Assembly (NCBI RefSeq): GCF_947179165.1
Contig: NC_077242.1
Location: forward strand, 46,703,097-46,767,096
DNA from: Solanum dulcamara
Taxonomy: Eukaryota > Streptophyta > Magnoliopsida > Solanales > Solanaceae
Direction of reading: 5' to 3'
DNA: 64,000 nucleotides
The position numbers and the translations under genes are program-made. Of this stretch, positions 1-12,387 are shown piece by piece. Within the stretch, counting starts at the first letter, position 1. Every line of letters begins with the position of its first letter. The notes beneath the pieces were generated by a model. It searched no databases, was not told where the DNA came from, and saw only the letters and a list, made by a program, of their open reading frames with translations.

Positions 1-120
1 AAGTGGTATCAGAGCGGTTCTTCCTTGGAGTGTCCACAGACTATGTCTAGTAGAGGCTTGTTTATCGGTGTGTTGTGCACCATATCTATAAACAAGAGGC
101 TACGGGGTTGGGTCGTGACA
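1..120 (+). mobile_element. Family L retrotransposon remnant: PBS, 5' internal leader and LTR terminus
   Basis: Bases 4-15 read TGGTATCAGAGC, the primer binding site complementary to plant initiator tRNA-Met, so a + strand 5' LTR should lie just left of the window. Bases 1-104 match the start of the L3 internal region (from 32498) and, reversed, that of L4. At about 104-107 the sequence jumps to the last bases of a family L LTR, ending TCGTGACA at 120. The join shares a run of G. Nearly the whole internal region and most of the 3' LTR are therefore missing. The next 36 bases (121-156) are flank before L1. Confidence 0.75.
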
Positions 121-156
121 TAAATACCCACATACCTTGAATAAGAAGATCAAAAA

Positions 157-3048
157 TGTCATGACCCACTTCGTAGATCGTGACTAGTGCCCGAACTGGG
201 CACCCATACGTACCCTTAGCCCCACTTAGTATATTAGCAGAAGAAACAAATGTAGAAATCAAAAGAGGTTGCTAAGGAGCACAGAAAAGCAGATGTAGCA
301 CATGAAGGTTGTTAAGGCCATCACGGAACACAAAAGCCCAAAACATATACAGAACCCATAAATACATATCTACAGAACTCTACAGAATGATAGCATAATT
401 ATATGAAGGGATAGGACCCCATCGTACCCCTGACCAACATATACATATAGGCTACAGAAAGGTCAGTACCAAAATATGGGCTCCAGACAAAGGAGCACTA
501 TCAAATAGTAGAGTGGATGTCCTAAACAAGAGGATTGGCAACTCAAACAGCTGTACCTGTGGGCATATAATGTAGCCCCTAAGGAAAGAAGGTTAGTACG
601 GAAAAAATATACTGAATAGGTAAAGCATGGACTGTAATAAATATAGTCATAACTAGAACAGAATGTACAAAAAATAAGTGAAATATCTAGAATATCAAAA
701 TACTTATCACAAACACAGATAATGCATGCGGAAAAAATATTTCATATCCGGCCACATTATGGGATGCGGTGAACAAAATGTGGTCGCCATCCCGTCACCA
801 GCACCACAGTACAGCATAACTCCAGAGTAGGGAATATCTCCATAACAGATCATGTCATATCAGATGGCAATATCATATCATATCATATCATCAGACATCA
901 ACATATGTGTATATGACACAATATAACTCCACAACCCATGTACAAGGCGTACCTGCCTCCTCACGTCAAAAAAGTATGCACGATCATGTATCTCCTAGCC
1001 CGGGCTCAGTGAAGGAAGCATTGAGGCATCCACGAGTAGAGTAGTGAGAAACTAAATATAATTTAAATCATATTTAAGACTCGATGGAATGATCAAAATG
1101 AGATATCATTCAAAAATCAAGACAAGCATCATATCAAGTACCTTCTGAATGTTACTATGCATTGCATCAAAATAGAACCTATGGAAATCTAAAACATTGA
1201 CCATCCAAGTGGCTCTAAGAATAGGAACTTACTTGTAGGCATAAAAAAATCATATATTTATTTGATAAAGACCATGCCAAAGAAATGAAGATAGCTTCAC
1301 ATTTTTTACTACTCTCCATCATATAGAAGGCTTGAGAGTCATAGCTCCATTATTATGGAAGTTCTAACATTAGGAAGTAGATAAGAGTCATAAATCATGC
1401 TCAGAGATTCCCCAAAACTTACATCATGTAATACTTATCTCAAAATATGCCAAGAGAAGGAAGGGGTAACTTTACATACCTATGCCAAAAATATGCCAAG
1501 AGAAAGAAGGTAGCTTCACATATCTCTTATGGATTACTCTTAACCAGGTTCGCCTCGTCGTCTTTTGAACCTATTTAACATGAGAGTAATACTAAGATTA
1601 ATAGCCTTTCACTTTCCAATTTCCAACTCTACAACCACGTATCCATAGGAATCATTTCTTTATCCATTTCCCTTAACTAGATTATTACTAGCTCCGAAGT
1701 TACTGAAAATTGGGCAGCATCTCCCCTATAACTTCAACATCTCCGAGATTTCAACTCAAAAAAAATATCAACAACCATACCAACAGCAAAAACCAGCAGC
1801 ATATTTATAAGTAAATCACTTCAACTTTACACAATACAAACTCCAAACAACTCGCTTAACTACGATACCAAAATAGAGTTTTTAATCTTTATTTCATAAA
1901 ACCTTTAAAAATATGAAACGGAGGGTCGTGTGGCTGAAATCAGCAGCACCCACACCTTTTTTAAAAACCTTCCATCCCTGCACCACGCAAAAAAACCAGC
2001 TGCAACTTCATCACCACAATCAAAATACACTATCCGACTTTGATTTAACTATAACGACTTCAATTTAGTTCGTTTCTAATGTCAAGCATCCTTATGTATT
2101 TTTCCACTTCCAACCTTATTTAATAAATTTAATATACCTCCTAACATCATCATAAACTCCAATTTAAAAGGGAAAACCTTACCTTGCTCGAAACTCGCCA
2201 AACTCGCCAAAACTCGCCTCGAAAGTTCTTTTAGCGTGACTAAAACTTTGTGGCTGCTTGTTGTCCTTTTTGTACTGCCCCAAATCATAAATTTATATTA
2301 ATAACACCTTATATCATCATGGTATACCCTATAAAATTAATTCACGAAATGAAATCAAAGGACTTACCCCTTTTTTCACCAGCCCGTAGCTCTCTTTTCT
2401 CTAGCTCAATATTTCTCTTCTCTTCTTTTTTTCTCTAGAAGTTTGTAGATAAGAATAACTTTTGTTGTAGATAAGAATCACTCATAAAATATATATATAT
2501 AGGCTATATTAGGGGGGTGACATGTGTCAACCCCTAAGTGGTGACACATGTTAAGCCCTAAGTGATGACACTTATCAAGCCCTCATTGAGCCACCACATC
2601 CCCTCCTCCAATTCGGGGATGCCACATGGAAGGTGGGGTCCACCCCTTGCTCCAAATGCTTCCACATGGCACTTCCAGCTGCTGCCATGTGGCACTCTCT
2701 CATGCTGCTACATGTCACTCTTTTTTCCTCCTCGTGGGTTTATAATCTCATCTTACTTTACTAACTTATGTAATCCTTGCTAAGTAAGCTTGGTATGTAC
2801 TCAAGTAGATTAAGTATGTAACACATCCAAAGTAATAGCTTACACAAGTAAGTCGAGTCCTACGACTTACTACTTGGCCTCCAATTCCTTCTGGATTCTT
2901 ATAACCCTATCTTCAGTCTTTCTTATTATGGGGTATCACATTCTCCTTTTCTTAGAGTTATTTGATAGCGTTATAGCTTATCCACCTCACATGATAACTT
3001 CTAAGAAGCTTAAGAACCTTTCAAGGTATAAAAGTATGGGGTATAACA
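157..3048 (-). repeat. L1 3' LTR (left copy)
   Basis: Paired with 5850-8740. On the minus strand the order is: LTR start at 3048, a U3 rich in CACATG/CATGTG motifs (about 2520-2720), a TATA-like run at 2489-2502, a short leader, and a donor-like GTAAGT at about 2367. The rest runs to 157. The TATA run is intact here but missing from the partner LTR. Short antisense ORFs in this interval (for example 2082-2288 and 2250-2438) are not credible genes. Confidence 0.85.
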
Positions 3049-5849
3049 TTCTTCCCCACTTTAGAACATTCATCCTTGAATGTTAACTCGTCTTATAGGG
3101 TTTTATGAGGATTTTTGGGAGTTATCTATAACCGTTGTCTTCCAATCCTTTTAGGAGGTTAGACTACCTTTGGATATAGGGAACAAGTACAAATATCTCT
3201 TCTCTACCTCCCTGTAACGTATCTAAAATATTATAACTGTATTGTCCTTATTGAACCCTTATTCCTTTTACCACATACTTACTCACTTGGTCCTATACGT
3301 AAGACATACATATTCATAGGTTGCATAACCCTGCTGGTAGTCTTTTCATCTCTGGATTAATTCTGCTTCATCTATCTTATTCCCATTGAAACTCGTTTGT
3401 CCCATCTTATCATACTTCTTTCTTTTCTTTTATTCACTCCTTGCTCTTCTCACTTCCAATCATAGGAGGCTTGCTGTCCCTTTTCCTTGGTTATTTATCT
3501 ATCGTAGCATTATTTGCGACCAATACTATAGCCAATATCTTGTCTTTTGATCCCGCATGGTATCATTATCTTTCATAAGATCTCTTGAGTTATTCGATAC
3601 CCTTCCCTGGTCGTACCCTTTTTTTAATACACACCCATCTTCTAATGTTATGTCATGCAGGGTTTTGCCAAAAACTTCTTGACACCGCCTTAAATACCAT
3701 TCTGACTTCTATCCCATTATTGTTGGCTTTCAGTCCTTCTAACTTGATTTAGCACGGGATCTTCTTAAAGTTTAAACATCCATGTACGCTATATTATAGT
3801 ATCCCATGGAACAACTCATCCAAGACCACACTTTACTTATCTTTATCAAAAGTTAATTAGCACTTTTAGTCGTTCTAATTTGAATTAGGCAATACTTGTA
3901 TTCTGACGATAATTATCCAAGGTTCTCTTGTAGGAGTAGCTTTATCCCAACCTATATCCTTTGTTTCTTGGGATGAATGTATATTTCACCATTTATTCCT
4001 TAAGTTTACCTTTTATGACTTTTAAGGATTTCAGTATTGTCGGGTTGGACGTTGTGTGCATGCACCACCCCTTTACACCTTATACCCCTTGTCCTTACTT
4101 TGTACCCAACACTGGCTTTTAATTTTCTTAACAACATACCAAGTTCGCCTCAATCAGGGCCTTACCTTATAACCATGTAGTCGTATTGCAATTTTAAGTT
4201 CATATTATACGTTCCCTTTTCGTTCTGTATCTGCATTCATTTAATCATATCTATCTTGGGTGCTTCAGTAGATTTCTCTTATAATTTATCCCATCTATGT
4301 CTATCTTTTATTCCGCACAAGAGGGATCTTATACTACCTCTGTATTATTCGGAACACATTACTTCCACATAATCCTTTTTCTCATTTCCAAAATGTATTC
4401 TGTCCATCCATCTTTATTCATATCATACCAATCATTCCCTAACACCCATTCTATCTCGTTGCTCATCCTTCTACAGCTTGGTCTTTCATAGTTCCGTCAC
4501 TTTTAGCATTCGTATCTTCGGCTACACATGTCATAACCTATTGTTACACTGTCAAATTACTTTCTTCTTGCTTACTTCTTTCAGTTACTCTTTCTTTCCT
4601 TGTACTCGCTATTATTTTCATTATCCCATAATTTTTATTCGCAACTTTCCCCACGTAACTTGATAAGTCTTTCTTATTTGTTCCCTAGCCCACTTTTCTA
4701 TTTCACACTTACCCTTATATTCTTATTACACAAACCACGTTCTATCACTAGCCACTTTCTCACTAGGCTTTACTTATTTTCATAACGATCGTAGTTATAT
4801 TCATATCATATCCAGTTCATATTCCACCCCATAGTATAACACTTCTTAACCTTTTTTACGATTCTTACTATGGGTTACTTACCCTTCTTAGTTAGTCTTA
4901 TCCTTAATATCTCCCAAACTGTCTTATTAATACTTCAAATCTATCACATTTCTGTTTCCCTTGCACTCTTGTCATAATCATACTATTACTTCTTTTAGTA
5001 ATAGTTCATCACAGTTTATTCCTATGTATCAATTCCGTTGGTGCCTTAATATATCGTTCTATCCAGAACTATCAGTCTTTTCTAAATCATCTCCCTGGGG
5101 TCACAAGTCCTTTCCAACTTAGGTTTGCCATATCAATACCAACCTCCTAGTTTCTATTGCCATCAATTCAAAAATTAACTTATTTCTTGAGGTCAACCAT
5201 ACTCTTGGTTTAGCCAAATCTTATCATTATTGTGGGCACGACCTTTCAAGACATACTACAGCCCTGTATCTCATTCTTTTTTTATTTTTAGGAAAATTTG
5301 GGCAGAGTTTCCTCTATATTTCTTACTATCTCAAACCTGTACGCAAAAAATATCAACAATGCCTCACAGGGCCAACATATATAAAGTTACATATATATGT
5401 ATCATATCACATCTTATCGCAGCCACACAGGGCGCCCACAATCAACAATATGAAAATGGACTTACCTCATACGTCCACTAGAACTTCCCCTGTTACACTT
5501 TCCTGTCTACTCTTCCTTTCAATTTATAACTTTACATTTCAGTTCTACTTCAATACCTTACCCAACAAATATCTTTCATGCCTTTTCTTACCTACGTGCC
5601 TTGTGACTTCCAATATCGTCAGTCACTTCCTTCCGTTGCTGTCATCCTTCTGTTAACATCCAAAGTTAATATAAAGAGTTTTCCTATGACTTGGATCTAT
5701 CGCACGATCTTAGATATGAAAGAAAGGTAACATCTTAAATATTAAGTAGCCTCCTATTTATAGATGTAGCGTATAACACACCGATAAACAAGACTCTACT
5801 AGACACGGTCTGTAGATACTCCAAGAAAGAACTACTCTGATATCACTTT
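3049..5849 (-). other. L1 internal region, non-coding except an integrase-tail relic
   Basis: About 2.8 kb, very pyrimidine-rich on the + strand (purine-rich on the element strand). It is collinear with much of the L3 interior read on the opposite strand. The only coding trace I recognise is next to the 3' LTR: 3155-3219 reads on the minus strand as a degraded Ty3/gypsy integrase C-terminus, including EVEKRYLYLFPIS, matching the tails in L2, L3 and L4. Next to the PBS it keeps a donor-like GAGGTAAGTCC at about 5460. The many small + strand ORFs here are antisense and have no family resemblance. Confidence 0.7.
5834..5845 (-). other. L1 primer binding site, tRNA-Met type, mutated
   Basis: The reverse complement reads TGATATCAGAGT, two changes from TGGTATCAGAGC, and it lies 4 bases inside the right LTR. 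It shows that the element runs right to left. Confidence 0.75.
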
Positions 5850-8740
5850 TATCACTACCCACTTTATAGGCCGTGACTAGTGCTTGAGCTGGGAACCCAT
5901 ACGTACCCTTAGCCCCACTTAGCATGTTAGCAGAAGAAACAAATGTAGAAATCATAAGAGGTCGCTAAGGAGAACACGAAAGTAGATGTAGCATACGAAG
6001 GCCATTAAGGCCATCACGGAACACAAAAGCCCAAAACATATACAAAACCCTCAAATACATATCTACAAACCTCTACAGAATGATAGCATAATCATATGAT
6101 GGGACAGAGCCCCGTCGTACCCCTAACCAATGTATACATATAGGATATAAAAAGGTCAGTACCAAAATAAGGGCTCCAGACAAAGGAGCACTGTCAAACA
6201 GAAGAGTGGATATCCTAATTAAGTGGATCGGCAACTCAAACGGCTGTACCTGTGGGCATGTAACACAGCCTCCGAGGAAAAGGGGTTAGTATGGAAAATG
6301 TACTGAATATGTAAAGCATGGACTATAATAAATAAAATCATAACCAGAATAGAATGTACAGAAAAAGAGCGAAATATCCAGAATGTCAAAATACTTATCA
6401 TAAAAATAGATAATGCATGCGGAAAAACATATGTCATATCCGACCCCATTACAGGATACGGTGAAAAAAATGCGGTCGCCATCTCATCATCGGTGCCACA
6501 ACACAGCATAACTCCAGAGTAGGAAATATCTTTGTAACAGATCATATCATATCAGATGGCTATATCATATCATATTATATCATATCATCAGACATCAACA
6601 TATGTGTACATGGCACAACATAACTTCATAACCCATGTACAGGGCGTACCTGCCCCCTCACGTCGGGGCATGGCAAACAAGGTAGAAAAGTATGCATGAT
6701 CATGTATCTCCTAGCCTGGGATCAATGAAGGAAGGATTGAGGCATTCACGAGTAGAGTAGTGAGAAACTAAATGAAATTTAAATCATATTTGAGACTCGA
6801 TGGAATGATCAAAATGAGCTATCATTCAAAAATCAAGACAAGCGCCATATCAAGTACCTTTTGAATGTTACTATGGATTGCATCAAAATAGAACCTCTGG
6901 AAATCTAAAATATTGGCCATCTTAGTGGCTCTAAGAATAGGAACTTATTTTTAGGCATATAAAAATCATATATTTATTTCACAAAGACCATGCCAAAGAA
7001 AGGAAGATATCTTCACATGTTTTTACTACTCTCCATCATATAGAAGGCTTGAGAGCCATAGCTTCATTATTATGGAAGTTCTAACATTAGGAAGTAGATA
7101 AGAGTCATAAATCATGCTCGGAGCTTTATGGATGGGATAACTCCAAAAACTTACATCATGTAATAGTTATCTCAAAACATGCCAAAAGAAGGAAGGGATA
7201 GCTTTACATACCTATGCCAAAAATATGCCAAGACAAAGAAGGTAGCTTCACATACCTCTTATGGTTTACTCTTAACCAGGTTTGCCTCGTCGTCTTTTGA
7301 ACCTATTTAACATGATAGTAATACTAAGATTAATAGCCTTTCACTTTCCAATTTCCAACTCTACAACCATGTATCCATAGGAATCATTTCCTTATCCATT
7401 TCTCTTAACTAAATTATTACTAGCTTCGAAGTTACTGAAAATTGGGCAGCATCTCCCTTATAACTTCAATATCTCCGAGATTTCAACTCAGCAAAAATAT
7501 CAACAACCATACCAACAGCAAGAACCAGCATCATATTTACAAGTAAATCACTTCAACTTTACACAATACAAACTCCAAACAACTCGCTTAACTACGATAC
7601 CAAAATAGAGTTTTTAATCTTTATTTCGTAAAACCTTTAAAAATATGAAACGGAGGGTCGTGTGGCTGAAACAAAAAGCACCCATACCCTTTTTAAAAAA
7701 CCTTCCATCCCTGCACCACGCAAAAAAACCAGCTGCAACTTCATCACCACAATCACAATACACTACCCAACTTCGATTTAACTATAACAACTTCAATTTA
7801 GTTCGTTTCTAACGTCAAGCATCCTTATGCAATTTTCCACTTCCAACCTTATTTAATAAATGTAATATACTTCCTAACATCATCATAAACTCTAATTTAA
7901 AAGGGAAAATCTTACCTTGTCCGAAACTCACCTAATTCGCCAAAACTCGCCTTAGAAGTTCCTTTAGCGTTACTAAAACTTTGTGGCTGCTTGTTGTCCT
8001 TTTGGTGCTTCCCCAAATCATAAATTTATATTAATAACACCTTCATATCATCATGGTATACGCTAGATAATTAATTCATGGAATAAAATCATAGGACTTA
8101 CCCTTTTTTTACCAACCCATGGCTCTCTCTTCTCTAGCTCAAGGTTTTTCTTTTCTTCTTTTTTTCTCTAGAAGTTTGTAGATAAGAATGAATTTGGTTG
8201 TAGATAAGAATAAATCATAATCAATACCTAAGTGGTGACACATGTCAAGTTCTAAGTGGTGACACATGTCAAGCCCATTGAGCCACCACATCCCCTCCTC
8301 CAATATGGGGATGCCACGTAGTAGGTAGGGTCCATCCCATTGCTCCAGATGCTTCCACATGGCACTTTCAGCTACTACCACATGGCACTCTCTCATGCTG
8401 CCACATGTCACTCTCTTTTCCTTTTGTGGGTTCATAATCTCGTCTTACTTTATGAACCTTTGTAATTCTTGCTACATAAGCTTGGTATGTTCTCAAGTAG
8501 CTTAAGCATGTAACACATCCAAAGTAATAGCTTACACAAGTAAGTCGAGTCCTATGACTTACTACTTGGCCTCCAATACCTTCCAGATTCTTATAACCCT
8601 ATCTCCAATCTTTCTTGTTATGGAGTATCATATTCTCCTTTCCTTAGAGTTATTTAATAGCGTTATAGCTTATCCGTCTCACATGGTAACTTCTAAGAAG
8701 CTTAAGAACCTTTCAAGGTACAAAAGTATGGGGTATAACA
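5850..8740 (-). repeat. L1 5' LTR (right copy), TATA region deleted
   Basis: Partner of 157-3048. Compared with it, about 40 bp carrying the TATA run and the adjacent U3 edge are missing near 8219-8222, so this LTR, which should drive the element, has lost its predicted core promoter. The donor-like GTAAGT at about 8101 is kept. The U3 has CACATG-type motifs and no CACGTG. The ORF at 8139-8435 lies within U3 and is not a gene. Confidence 0.85.
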
Positions 8741-9713
8741 AAAGAAACTTGAAGAATTTAGGATTTTTGGTGTAGAGCTAGAGAGAATTCCTTGAGAATC
8801 TTCATTGGAGTTTTTTAGAGGCTTTGTAGAGAGATAATTATTTGAGTAGATGATTTGTGGTAGGATGAAGAAGAATAGGGGTTTAGGTTAGTTTATAGAG
8901 TTGAATTAGGACCTAAAAATGTTAAGGTTCATTAACTAATAATTAGAAAAATATCTGAAGTGTCTCCACTTTAACACTGAATTTGGACAAATAATTTAAG
9001 CCAAGTCCACGAAGAGGACTCATTTCTTGATAGGCCAATTTTGAGCGAATGAGAATTTAGCCACATTTTAACTTGGGAGAAAAATTTACAGAATGGGGGA
9101 GACGGTTTGCGATGGAGACCGTTGCACATCCTTCTTGGAAAGCAATTTCTTAGAAAATTTATCTTCCGGGATACTTGACCGAAAAATCCACCGAGGTCAT
9201 TTTTGCAATGCTTAACCTTATTATATGATGTTCTAACCTTCAAATACCAAGAATGTAACATCAATTCCGCAATGAGAACTTGTTCCCTTATAGGCTAATT
9301 TTGAGTGAGTTAGAATTTTGCCAAATGTTTTATCCGGAGGAAAATTTGTACTATGGGGGAGTAGATCCACAATGCAGACCTATTGCGCACCCCACTGGAA
9401 ATGCAATTTTTGGAAAATATTATCTTTTGAGATACTTGACCTAAAATTACTTCAAGGTCATCTTTGTAACACTTAACCTTATAATATTGTATTTCAACAT
9501 TCAAATACCCAGGATATTACAGAAACACTGTCGATATTTTTGAAAATTTGGAGAGTTAGACAAATTTTCACGCTTTCAATAAGTAAAGTGAAGTGAATGT
9601 TGGGTTGGTGATTTTATGAATTTCATGAATAGATATGAAGCTCAGGGTAAGCTACAAGCAACATTCAAGGACAAATGAACATTCGAGGAAAAATGATTCT
9701 AAGTGAGGGACAA
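8741..9713. repeat. Ty3/gypsy-like LTR debris with a ~260-bp tandem duplication
   Basis: Two adjacent related units, about 8995-9255 and 9256-9521, share the same order of phrases (GCCAATTTTGAG, GGGGGAG, GATACTTGACC, AACCTTAT, CAAATACC) at clearly reduced identity. On the minus strand each begins like an LTR (TGTTACATTC; TGTAATATCC), so this looks like the 5' ends of two LTRs in tandem or an internal duplication. Minus-strand ORFs at 8971-9264 and 9310-9504 resemble each other only because of this duplication. 8741-8990 is AT-rich with nothing recognised. 9522-9713 reads as 3' internal sequence leading to a polypurine tract. Confidence 0.5.
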
Positions 9714-9899
9714 TGTAGCATCTTAGAATATGAATTAAGTTTATTACTTAAAGAGAGTATGTAAATCTTAATCTATAAAGAGTATAGGTGGAGTACTCGT
9801 CGTATTTTTACAATAATTGTATGATTTAAATATAGTATACATATCTTAAGGGAAATTATAACATATACATACACTCACTCACACACACTCACACACACA

Positions 9900-9951
<52 letters not shown>

Positions 9952-10730
9952 AGAAAGAAAAAAAGTAAAGTTATCATTTATTACACTAGACATTATTTGG
10001 CATGTGGGTTAGTGGAGTCACCCTTTAACTTCTATTGAATTTATAGGTGAAACATTCTATTTGGAATTTCTAAAAGCATGAAATGCCCTCTGCCTTTGCA
10101 GTTCAGCAGCTAAAATGGGGTGGTGATTTCACCTGTAAACAATAATATTACCTCACAAAAAAGAAGGAACATAGTGACCTAAATCTTAGACAAGCTTTAG
10201 TCTTCATTCAAGAATTAAGAAGATTCATCAAGAACTAAAGTTGGAATTTAGTTTCAAATAGGTAATTTCTCTAACCTCATACTTGAATATAATTATGCCT
10301 TACATATTTGGGATGTAATGTAAAGTGGAAATCACCATTTAATTAAAATTTTTGCACTAGTTTTCAAAGTGGGTTTTGTGATGAATTAGGGTTTCTTGAT
10401 AAGGGAAAAAGATTAGTAGTGAGTTATTGATAAAAGTGGATTTTTTTGGTGTTTATACTTATGAGAAGGATTACAACTGAACCTTGTAAGTTAAAAAAAA
10501 TAATAATGAGTTCTCTCTGAATGATTTTTTTTTAAAATGGATTAGTTTGGGTATAAGTGGAAAATATTGGAATAAATTATTGATGAACTTACGGGTTATT
10601 AATGAATATATAAATATATTATTTTATAGTTAAATGTTGGATTAATTGGTTTCAATTGAGTGATGAAAGTGACTGGTTGGATTTGTGAAGCTACAACTAT
10701 GAAAGTTTGATTATTGGTGACTCGCGATAC
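9700..10730 (+). repeat. Polypurine tract and 5' part of a gypsy-like LTR
   Basis: AAGTGAGGGACAATG at about 9701-9715 is a degenerate form of the polypurine tract before the 3' LTR in many Solanaceae gypsy elements. An LTR-like start, TGTAGCATCTTAGAAT, begins at 9714. The LTR contains a CA/TA microsatellite and a leader-like stretch with a GGTAATTT donor-like site near 10260. It is cut off at 10730 by a different repeat. Confidence 0.5.
9873..9952. repeat. (CA)n followed by (TA)n microsatellite
   Basis: An interrupted CA dinucleotide run leads directly into a TA run of about 19 bases. Plain sequence evidence; likely polymorphic. Confidence 0.95.
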
Positions 10731-12387
10731 TGTCACGCCCGAGTCTACACCCTAAGTGTGGACAACACTCAGAAATCATTGCTCATTCCCAAACGAACTC
10801 TTGGCCTGGCTAACTACTCAACAAAAGACTCAACTCCATAGAAATAGTTTTATAAGGTGAGCATTTAAAATACTTTGAAACTAATACTCATGCATCTAAA
10901 AAAATCTATAAAATAGATAAAAGTTGTTAAAAAATATACTCTGAAAACTGAAATAGACTCAAATATTTTGTCTATATCTATGAAGCCTTTAATGTCTCTA
11001 GATAGGTAATGCGAAAGGACCACTTCTATCTTGAAAGACAAATAAATGAAAATAGAATAAACTAAAAGAGTTCCTCTGAATGCAACGAGGTCTCACCAAA
11101 AGTTGAAAGGAAACTGATCTTCAACGATGCACCTATTGATGGTCTCTATCACATGTATCTGTATCATAAAATAATACAGTACCGAGTGGCATCAATATAT
11201 GGAATGTATAATGTAAAATGATTGAAAAGAAACATACTCAAGAATACTCAAGGAACACATACTGAAATATCTCAACTCTAAGTAAAGCATGTAAATATGA
11301 AATAAGTTGATTCTTTAAAAAACAGAAGTGCATGAATGCAAGTCATCACTCTTTGGGGAATTTTTCCTATGGTGGCTATATTATTTATGGAGTTCGTGTT
11401 AATTAGACTCTTACCCAAATTGGTGCTCAATATTACTCACAAAAATATATTATTATGATCATGAACTTAGGTGAGTGAAAATACTCAAAATATTGTTTCA
11501 TTAGTCTTATTGGACTTTACTAAATTTTACTCAATGCTTCTCAACTCATTACTTTCTCCTTGAAATTAGAGTACTCTTCAAACTCCATAAATGTATTTAA
11601 ACATTGCTTTTGTTTCTCAACTTAGTCTAGATTTAATTTCTCAACTCAGTTTCAAAATAAATGCATAAACTTTAACTCATTAAACTTCAAAAAGATCATG
11701 CTCAAAAAATTAATGAACGAAAGACTCCAACTCAAATGAAATATTATACTCAAAACTTCTTTCTGAATTAACATATGAAATAATTCATCCTTTAAACTCA
11801 AGACATTGCATAAAATTAAGCAATACAAATACTCACTTGGGTTAATATGAATGCATCCATGAATGACAATTCAAAACCCAAATCATGGAAATCATCAGTA
11901 TAATTAATATATGAAGAACTCAATATGAGATTATACAACTAACTCAAGACTCAATTTAACAAAATTTGGATTGAAACTAAAACTCAAACTCATACCAACT
12001 AAACAAAGATGTAAGCCATGATGAAAAACTCACTCCAACATTTTGATTAGCCTTATATATTTAGAAGATTGATGATCCAAGTAAAACTAAAAGAACTTGG
12101 TTGAAACACTTGAACCCTAGCTTTTCTCCTATTCAATCCTTGCTTTCAAAATATTATAAGTGTTAATGTGAGAAAAGCATCATTGGGTACTGATAAGGGA
12201 CATATTTTTCCCAAAACATTTAGGATTTTTTTTTGAAAAAGTGGGAAAAGACAATTTTCTGCCTCATTAAAAGTTACCTCGGGTCGCCTATAGATAAACC
12301 TACAGACTGTAGGAACTTCTATGAACCTTAGAATATTAGTTGTGGGAATTGGTTGTCCAAAGTAGGATCTACTGAAATGTGATATCT
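10731..12387 (-). repeat. LTR-like fragment, minus orientation
   Basis: It starts abruptly with TGTCACGCCCGAG, the form taken by the 3' end of many plant gypsy LTRs read in reverse. It continues as AT-rich repeat-like DNA to where the next LTR starts at 12388. Near its right end (about 12285-12340) are short inverted words such as CCTACAGACTGTAGG. No partner LTR or coding sequence is visible. The family is not identified. Confidence 0.5.

Larger units (their letters stand above)
157..8740 (-). mobile_element. L1: family L (LARD-like) LTR retrotransposon, two LTRs, coding-poor
   Basis: Two long direct repeats (157-3048 and 5850-8740, about 2.89 kb each and clearly diverged) enclose 2.8 kb. 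On the minus strand each LTR starts TGTTATACCCCATAC; the outer LTR ends TCATGACA-like at 157 and the inner one has lost the terminal dinucleotide (TG to TA at 5850-5851). A tRNA-Met-type primer binding site adjoins the inner end of the right LTR, fixing the orientation. Flanks are AAAAA (152-156) and AAAGA (8741-8745), possibly a decayed 5-bp target-site duplication. No gag or pol ORF survives apart from an integrase-tail relic. Long LTRs with an almost non-coding interior fit the LARD description, but decay of an autonomous element is equally possible. Confidence 0.85.

Noticed and set aside
157..8740. Reading L1 as a functional non-autonomous LARD family by design
   Set aside because: Not fully rejected, but the shared integrase tails in L1-L4 show a decayed autonomous ancestor. 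Without the genomic family I cannot tell designed from decayed.
10726..12385. GATAC/GATAT as a target-site duplication of the 10731 LTR fragment
   Set aside because: Only four of five bases match, and no CA terminus is visible at the right edge.
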